In this document: positions 57,546-64,000 of the stretch, one piece after another
How positions within the stretch are numbered: the stretch's first letter is position 1
How the letters are laid out: every line of letters starts with the position of its first letter
NCBI GenBank assembly: GCA_015680685.1
Contig: MNCI01018080.1
Location: forward strand, 199,168 to 263,167
Direction: 5' to 3'
DNA: 64,000 bases
DNA from: Gnetum montanum
Taxonomy: Eukaryota > Streptophyta > Gnetopsida > Gnetales > Gnetaceae
The notes under the pieces: generated by a model
What the model was told of the DNA's origin: nothing
What the model saw: only the letters and a program-made list of their open reading frames with translations
The model's database searches: none
Made by a program: the position numbers and the translations under genes

Positions 57546-58566
57546 CGGAGCAAACGTCTCCTAATAATCTATCCCCAACGTCTAAGCGAATCCTTTTGCT
57601 ACAAGTCATGCCTTGTATCTTTCAACACTTCCATCAGCCTTGTATTTTAGTGTGAAGACCCACTTACACCCAAGTTCCGTTTTTTATAAGAGCATTCATC
57701 TCCTCAACTGCTAACCTCCAATCCAGGCTACTAAGTGCTTCCTGAATTGTTCTAGGCACAAATAGATTAGAAATTTTCACAAGAAAGGCTTTATGATTTT
57801 TGGAGATTTTTTTGTAGGACAAATATTGGGCAATGGGATGTTTTGTACAAGATCGAACTCCCTTTCTAGTGGCTATAGGAAGTTCCAAATTGGAAAGATC
57901 TATGATTTGGGATTCAGTAGATGAAAAAATAGGATCAAGTCTAGTTTTTGCCTGAAGCTCTGGTAGACCATCACTCAAATCCTGTGATTGGCTAGAAGCA
58001 AGAGGAATTGATGGAACATGAGTACCTGTATGAGACCTTCTCCTAGTATAAACCAAAGGATCATGCATTCTTTGATTTTGTTGTAGTATTTCTTCCTTTG
58101 GGTTAGATACCACAATGCTAGGTGCTTGTTGACTAGGATTTTCTTCTTCTCATTATTTCGAATATGAATTTCTCCTTCTTGTTCATCAGAATTGGTTGGT
58201 GACAAAATTACAGTTGGTAGTGATTCAGAAGTTTGCCAAAAATTATCTTCACTAACCTCATTCTCCCCCTAAGGATCATTTTTGCTAAAAAATGGTGTTT
58301 TTTCCAAGAAGGTCACATCCATACTAATATGAGTTTTCTTTGTAGTAGGATTAAAACATTTATACCCCTTTTTATTTGGAGCATATCCAACAAAAACACA
58401 TTTTTCAGACTTGGGGTCTAGTTTTGATCAAAACACATTTGGAATATGATAAAAAACATGTACATCCAAAGACTTTCAAAGGAATTTCCAAGTATGTTCT
58501 AACAACTGGAAAGCTTTCTTTCAACTTATTCAAAGGGGTTGTAAAATTCAAAACTCGAGTAGGCAT
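57546..58566 (-). pseudogene. copia integrase C-terminus and integrase-RT linker
   Basis: The linker region reads SPTNSDEQEGEIHIRNNEK (58204 on) and SLDWRLAVEEMNALIKNGTW (57730-57670), the latter the start of the copia RT domain. Frameshifts occur near 58000 and 58400. Confidence 0.7.
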
Positions 58567-59030
58567 TCAATTTATCAAATAGGAAGTTGTTAAAATTGCA
58601 TCTTCCCACAAGTATTTAGGAACATTCATTGAAAACATGATAGCCCTAGCAACTTCAAGTAAATGCCTATTTTTCCTTTCAGTTATCCCATTTTGTTGAG
58701 GAGTTTCACAACATGTTGATTGATGAACAATGCCCTTAGTTTTTAAAAACCCCCCAAACATTCATTAAAATACTCTGTCCCATTATCTGATCTAAAGATG
58801 CAAAATTTTTGTTTTAAATTGAGTTTCAATCATGTTATAAAAATCTTTAAATAGTTTTTCAACTTCAGATTTCTTGCTCATAAGATAGACCCAACATATT
58901 CCAATATGGTCATCAATAAAAGTCACAAACCACCTTTTTCCAGATAAAGTTGTAATTTTTGAAGGTCCCCAAACATCACTATGAATCAAATAAAATGGTT
59001 TTGAAGGACAATAGGATTTTGAAACAAATT
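58567..59030 (-). pseudogene. copia integrase core
   Basis: Two open pieces: MIHSDVWGPSKITTLSGKRW, then FVTFIDDHIGICWVYLM (58989-58792), and TPQQNGITERKNRHLLEVAR with KYLWEDAILTTSYLIN (58761-58567). The first Asp (HSDVWGP) and the Glu (ITERKNR) of the DDE triad are present. A frame break lies near 58770-58790, where FRSDNGTEYF-like sequence is expected. Confidence 0.85.
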
Positions 59031-59473
59031 TTACTCAATGGCTTTTTGACAAATGACAAGCATCACATTGAAGTAAGGACAAATCCAATCCCTTAAACAT
59101 AGAGGAAATAAATGTTTTAAATAAAGAAAACTAGGATCGCCTAGCCTAAGGTGCCATTGCATTATCTATTCTAAAACAGAGTTTGGGCTCATACAGCTGT
59201 AAGCTTGAGCCTTTTTATTACTGAAGAAAGTCTCATCAAGGTAGTAAAGTCCATCCATTTCTCTAGCTCTCCCAATTGTCATCCCCGAGTTCTAGTCCTG
59301 AAAAACACAATAAGAATCACAGAATATAACACAACAGTTGGCATCTTGAGAAATCTTGCTGACAAACAAGGGATTACAAGCAAGTTTTGGAACATGGAGT
59401 ATAGAGTTAAGAAAATTTAATATTGCCTCTTCTAGCAATGGAAGAAAGGCTACCATCAACAATATGAACTTTC

Positions 59474-59870
59474 TCATGACCAGAACAAGGAGTGTATGAA
59501 TGAAATAAATGAGATAAACTTAGTCATATGATCAGAAGCTCCTGAATCAATAATCCAAGGAGATGAATTGAAAATTATAGAAAGAGCAAAAACATTTCTA
59601 CCCGAGTGACCCATTGAACTACTAGGAATACCAACATTAGGACTGGATGCTAAAAGCTTCTGGAGTTGATCAACCAACTCCTTGTTGAACAGATTAGGTT
59701 GTTTGGTAACAACATTAGCAAATGACTACTGCCGCTTGTCCTTAGGCTTCCAATCTGCTGGTTTTTCGTGAATCTGCCAACACATCTCCCTCATGTGATG
59801 AGGTTTATTGCAATGGTCACACCATACACTAGGTTACTCCTCATTCCTCTACGATTTTGAGCCAGTACGC
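59474..59870 (-). pseudogene. copia zinc knuckle and protease
   Basis: An intact CCHC knuckle CDHCNKPHHMREMC is encoded near 59818-59777. The protease active site reads IIDSGASDHMT near 59550, in a 67-codon open piece (59677-59474). Confidence 0.85.
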
Positions 59871-59879
59871 CCACCAACA

Positions 59880-60525
59880 TGAGTTGCCGCACTAATCAAA
59901 GCCGAGCCTTCTGTGGTGCTATTCGGTGCATTCTTTTTCCCAAGCATGACATCCCTTTGACTTTCTTCTCAATGAAGGAGAAAGCTTCATTGATGGAGGG
60001 TAGATGGTTTCTTCCAATAATCCCTCCTTTGACTTTGTCAAATTCCACATTGAGACTCTCAAGAAATTTGAAAACTTGATTTGCGTCCAAAATGGCTCGA
60101 TACCAACTAGCATCATCAAGGCACTTCCATTCTTGATCGTTAAAAAGATCCAAATCTTGCCAAATTCGCTTTTGGGAATTAAAATATTTTGTGATAGAAT
60201 CATTACCTTGACGAATATCACCAAGTTTCAAGTTGAGTTCATAAACTTGAGATTGATTTCCCAAATCTGAGTAACATTATCCCAAAGCTCCTTTGTAGTA
60301 GAGAAGCATAAATAATTTGCACTGATTTCCCCCTCCATTGAATTCACAAGCCATGTCATGACCATAGAATTTTCGACATCCCAAGTGGCATGCGACAAAT
60401 CTGTGCTGGCTGGCTCTTGAGTGTCTCTAGTAAGGTAGCTGATTTTTCCTCTCCCCTTGATGTATAATCAGACTGATTAAGACCAATGTCGAAAATTGTC
60501 ACCATTGAGACGAACAGTGGTGATT
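59880..60525 (-). pseudogene. copia gag (UBN2-type)
   Basis: Gag reads VRLNGDNFRHWS, WDVENSMVMTWLVNSMEG, then KELWDNVTQIW, and from 60264 a 122-codon open piece: QVYELNLKLGDIRQGNDSIT, KYFNSQKRIWQDLD, then INEAFSFIEKK. This is the UBN2-type Gag typical of plant copia elements. A few stops lie in the first third. Confidence 0.8.
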
Positions 60526-60718
60526 TGAACTAGAGAATCAGTATAGTGAAAGGAATTGGTAATGATTGAAGACTACAAAGATCGAGAGCCAGGGACGGCT
60601 TCCGTCATGATTTCTGACATGGTGAAGGTAGAAAATGATGAGGACAAGATTGGCAATGTGGTAATGTTTTTCAGCTAGAACAGGGCAGGAACAAGACTTA
60701 AAGAACCAGAAAAAAATT

Positions 60719-60733
60719 CCTGCTATGATACCA
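60719..60733 (-). other. primer-binding site of copia element (tRNA-iMet type)
   Basis: The minus strand reads TGGTATCATAGCAGG, one base off the initiator-Met PBS, right after the 5' LTR. Confidence 0.85.
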
Positions 60734-60734
60734 T

Positions 60735-60896
60735 AAAAAACAAGAGAATAGAAGGAAAAGGTTTTTATTTTATTCACCACACTCTTACATACAGGGGGAG
60801 GGGTCCTTTTATAGGAGAAGGAGAGACTGAAATAAGAGAAATTTGTCACAAATCAAATCCCATAATTAGAGGAGATATTCTCTACTGATTACAGCA
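60735..60896 (-). repeat. 5' LTR of copia element, truncated
   Basis: It matches the 3' LTR from the GTAGAGAATATCTC unit through the TATA box (CTATAAAAGGACC near 60812) to the end. The first 65 bases or so of U3, including the TG end, are missing at 60896, where E4's linker resumes, so no target duplication can be read. Confidence 0.8.
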
Positions 60897-61780
60897 TCAT
60901 TGATTTTTCTTAGTGAATGTGAGTACATCCATGAACATGAACAAGCTGGACATGGATTTGCTATTGTTTCTGCATTGGCCACTTGTGAGGCAGAAAACTC
61001 TAGTGACTTGCATGAAGCTCAATTGGTTATTAATATCAAAAAGTATCATTTCATGAACAGAGAGATTGTGTACCTTGATCATGTAGTCTCCAAGAACTAG
61101 GTCAAGATGGAACCAAGTAAAATTAAAGGCAATTGAGGAGTGGCCATCACCTTCAAATGTGGAGGAGGTGAGATCTTCTCTTGATTTGTCTGATTTTTAT
61201 AGCAGATTTATTAGAAATTTCAGTTCTATTACATGGGATATGCTCTCTTGTTTGAAGAAGAATGTTGAATTTCATTGGTATGATAAAAAAAGGGCTAGTT
61301 TCCAAACTTTGAAGGAGAAGATAACTAGCGTACCAGTATTGGCAATTCCTAATTTCTCCAAGTTTTTTCAAGTGGAGGTGGATGCAAGTGATTTTGCAAT
61401 TGGAGAAGTTCTTTCACAAGAAGGTGAGCCTATAGCATTCTTTTCAGAAAAGCTTAATGATGCTAGGCAGAAGTACAGTATTTATGAAAAAGAGATGTAT
61501 GCCATTTTGCAAGCAATCAAGCATTGGAGGCATTATTTGTTATCAAATGAATCTTTGTTTTATACTGACCATAAGCCACCATAGTTTTTGAATTCTCAAA
61601 AGAAACTTAGTGCTAAGCATATGAAATGGGTGAAGCAGCGTCAAGAATTCCACTTTGTTTTGAATTATAGGAGTGGGAAGTGAAATGTTGTCGCTGATGC
61701 CCTGTTAAGAATTCATCATGTTGCTTATTCTAGGGTTCAAGTGAATGGTTTCAATTTTCTTGCCAATGGTATTCGAATGA
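60897..61780 (+). pseudogene. E4 RT C-terminus and RNase H (degenerate)
   Basis: After a piece of linker, the RT reads AQLVINIKKYHFMNREIVYL and the connection VEEVRSSLDLSDFYSRFIRN. RNase H follows: VDASDFAIGEVLSQEGEP, FFSEKLNDARQKYSIYEKEM, then YTDHKPP, stop, FLNSQKKL. It has 141 open codons (61159-61584). The RT palm with its catalytic motif is deleted. CAG to TAG after DHKPP and TGG to TGA in SGK*NVVADAL are recognisable. The pattern is that of a chromovirus (possibly Reina-like). Confidence 0.8.
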
Positions 61781-63060
61781 TACTAACTTCTGTAATGTTT
61801 GGAAGGACTTGAATTCTCCTTTGCTGGGAAGGACTAATAGATGGAAAGCCTATCATATCCAGCAAGGCATTATATTCAACGATGGTAATGTTTGTGTCCC
61901 AAAATGTGACTTCAGGCTGAAAATATTGGAGGAGAAACATAATGGGGATATGGCAGGTCATACGGAAAAGACCAAGACTTTGGAACTTGTAAGCAAAAAC
62001 TACTTCTGGCTAGGCATGTACAGAGATGTGGTTAAGTTTTTTAAAGAGTGCTATTTTTGTCAAAAGTTTAAAGGAAGAAAGGCTGTTGATGGTCATTACA
62101 TGCTATTGCCAATCCCAAATGCTCCTTGGGAGAATGTTACTTTATACTTTGTGTGAGGCATTCCTAAAACAAAATCTAGTAATGATTCCAATCTAGTTGT
62201 AATGGATAGATTTACGAAGATGGCTCAATCCATTCCTTGCAAAAGAAGCAATGATGCTTTCCATGTTGCTCATTTATTTTTCCAGCATGTAATCAAGTTA
62301 CATGGGATATCTTCCAATATTGTAAGTGATAGGGAGGTTAGATTCACTAGTCATTTTTGGAGATCCTTATATAAATTATTGGGGACTAAGTTGTCATTTT
62401 CCACAGCTTATCATCCACAAACTAATTGGTGAATTCAGATTGTAAATATATCATTGTTGAAGATCCTTAGGTGTTTGCGTAAGAAGCAGCCTCAAATATG
62501 GGAAAACATGATAGCTTATGCAAAGTTCTCTTATAACAATGCATTCCACACTAGCATTGGCAAGAGTCCTAGTGGGGCAAATTATGGTTTTTCCCCAAGA
62601 TGGTTGATGAATTGAGAAAGTTTGATGATTGTGTTTCTCTTAGCACTAATTTTGTTGAGCAAATGAAAAACTTGCATCAATTAGAAAAAGAAGTGAAAGA
62701 AGTGACTGCTAAGAATAATGAAGGCAAAAGAAAAGTGGAGTTTAATGTTGGAGATTATGTTTGGATTCATTTGAGTAAGGAAAGATAAAAGAATGTGCAC
62801 TTCTACAAGCTTATATCAAGGAAGATTGGCACATTCAAGATAAAGGTCAAAATCAATGATAATGCTTATGAGATTGACTTATCCAATGAGTTTCCTATTT
62901 CTTGTGTGTTCAATGTTTCAGATTTGACTCCATATCATAACAGGGTTTTGCAATTAGATTTGAAGAATAGTCTTGAGTCCTCAAGGATGCTATTGCAGGT
63001 TAGAATTCATCAAAGGCATCAAGGATGCCAATTGTGTTACAACCAAGGAGGCTAGGAGCA
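61780..63060 (+). pseudogene. E4 integrase (degenerate)
   Basis: The zinc-binding region HNGDMAGHTEKTKTL...CYFCQKFKG (about 61938-62072) is present. The core follows as IPNAPWENVTLYFV, stop, GIPKTKS (the Asp of DFV is Tyr), VVMDRFTKMAQSIPCKR, SDREVRFTSHFWRSL, and HPQTNW followed by a stop where Gly-Gln-Thr-Glu is expected. The C-terminal GPF/F-type module reads RKIGTFKIKVKINDNAYEID. No chromodomain is evident. The catalytic triad is broken. Confidence 0.8.
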
Positions 63061-63225
63061 CAAGAGGCAAGAAGAAAGATGATCACTTGGTGCATTGGAG
63101 TAATGAAGAGCCTGAACATGTCATTTGAGTCCATGATTCTGATTTGGGTTTGTGGGGGTTTGATGTCATCCCAACTATATAACCGAAAATGCCATTGTGC
63201 ATTTTTTTAAGGATGTAGAAGATGA
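63061..63225 (+). other. E4 tail and polypurine tract
   Basis: Remnant of the Pol tail (QEARRKMITWCIGVMKSL) and a purine-rich GGATGTAGAAGA just before the LTR. Confidence 0.4.
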
Positions 63226-63951
63226 TGAGGACATCACCTCAACCTAATGTATTCAATCCTCAATTGTGTGTGTTTTTGTATGTCTTTGTGTTTTGTCCAT
63301 ATTTTGTGTGAGTTTTGGGTGTTCCAGGCCCATAAGAAGACCAAAGAAGGTCAATAGGAGAATTTCAGGAGTTGCTTTGGGAAGGTGAAGTTGCTTGCTG
63401 CCTAGACGTCTTGATGGAGTGGTCTCTGGTTGATAGTGGAGACGTTTCCAGAGGGCCAGATATATTGACTATTGACAATACCTATCTTATGGCTAACCAT
63501 CTTAGCCAACAAGACATCTTGGTAGATGATACACTAGGACTTCACTATGACATCTTGGATCATTTACAATCCAGCGCCACGGGAATCTTTATCGTCACTT
63601 CAAGCCGAGAAATTGACATCAAGGGTCAGTTTTGGGGTGCCAATTGGGAGCATTAAGTGAGGGCCATTTGGAAGAGTCATTGGAAGTGCAATTAAGAGAG
63701 AGAAAGAGTTGTGAGAGTCTTGAGCTTAGGGAGAGAGTGTGTGTGAAGTCATCTTGTGTGGTGGCTTACCCTTGTGGGATTGAGAGTATAGTGAGGGAAT
63801 TTGGGTGTCTTGTCTATCCATTTCATTTATATTCCATTAACAGTTGTTACATGCAATAATAAAGATTTTGTTTTTCTTTCTTGCCATTAAGACATCTTGT
63901 TTGAGGTTTGTGACATCTTGAGTGGGCCGAATCCAAGAGGGCTCCTCATCA
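63226..63951 (+). repeat. 3' LTR of element E4
   Basis: It starts TGAGGACATCACCTCAACC and ends CTCCTCATCA; 726 bp. The TATA box of the 5' copy (CCTATAAATT) is here CCGAGAAATT near 63605, and several GACGTC sites are lost. The final 49 bases of the window (63952-64000) are flank. Confidence 0.85.
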
Positions 63952-64000
63952 CCAACTTTCCTAGAATAGCTAGTTTCTTCAATGAATAACTTCTTTATCT

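Noticed and set aside
60004-60270. 88-codon plus-strand ORF
   Set aside because: Antisense shadow of the copia gag.
1-64000. CRISPR arrays, operons, bacterial genes or phage
   Set aside because: No regularly spaced short direct repeats with unique spacers and no prokaryotic gene layout; the window is a plant nuclear repeat region.

Overview
This is a plant nuclear window: AT-rich, with one GC-richer single-copy gene in a sea of decayed LTR retrotransposons. All coding sequence outside that gene carries stops and frameshifts, and nothing looks bacterial or organellar. The size and nesting of the repeats suggest a large seed-plant genome, possibly a gymnosperm. The species cannot be named from the sequence. 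A 902-base run of N lies at 13162-14063, and single N bases lie at 57069 and 57375.

Region 1 (1-29024, minus strand) holds three Ty3/Gypsy elements of Athila/Tat type, called A, B and C, lying head to tail and sharing LTRs. In minus-strand order they are: LTR_C (29024-28099), C internal, a damaged shared LTR (16541-16161), B internal, a shared LTR (11585-10599), and A internal, which is cut off near 287. Their primer-binding sites are degenerate versions of the tRNA-Asp type. Each internal region reads gag, pol (B's pol is lost or lies in the gap), a spacer of about 2 kb, then an extra ORF after pol.

Region 2 (29025-29980) is an orphan piece of the same kind of spacer. Region 3 (29981-44398, plus strand) is a related element E3 with both LTRs, followed by a fourth partner D that keeps only its post-pol ORF and 3' LTR. 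Comparing the copies shows a consistent layout for the post-pol ORF. A U3-like repeat block and a TATA box sit in the spacer upstream of it. In C a good splice donor follows, and an AG acceptor abuts the ATG. A hairpin with one compensatory base-pair change lies further upstream. I regard this as the best candidate for an undescribed system here: a retrotransposon extra gene with its own LTR-like promoter and leader.

Region 4 (44399-52441) contains the only intact gene, an uninterrupted 626-codon ORF for a circularly permuted YqeH-type GTPase of the BPG2 family, probably plastid-targeted and involved in organelle ribosome assembly. A telo-box lies in its leader. Downstream are scattered tRNA-derived SINE remnants and two or three exon-like segments of an unidentified minus-strand gene coding for a membrane protein.

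Region 5 (52442-63951) is another Ty3/Gypsy element (E4, plus strand, tRNA-iMet-type PBS, chromovirus-like pol). It is interrupted by a solo LTR of a related family and by a Ty1/Copia element (minus strand). The copia element contains a perfect 271-bp inverted repeat bounded by single Ns, most likely an assembly error.

Many breaks in these elements are CAG/CAA to TAG/TAA, TGG to TGA, or G-to-A changes at key residues. This fits long-term cytosine methylation and deamination.
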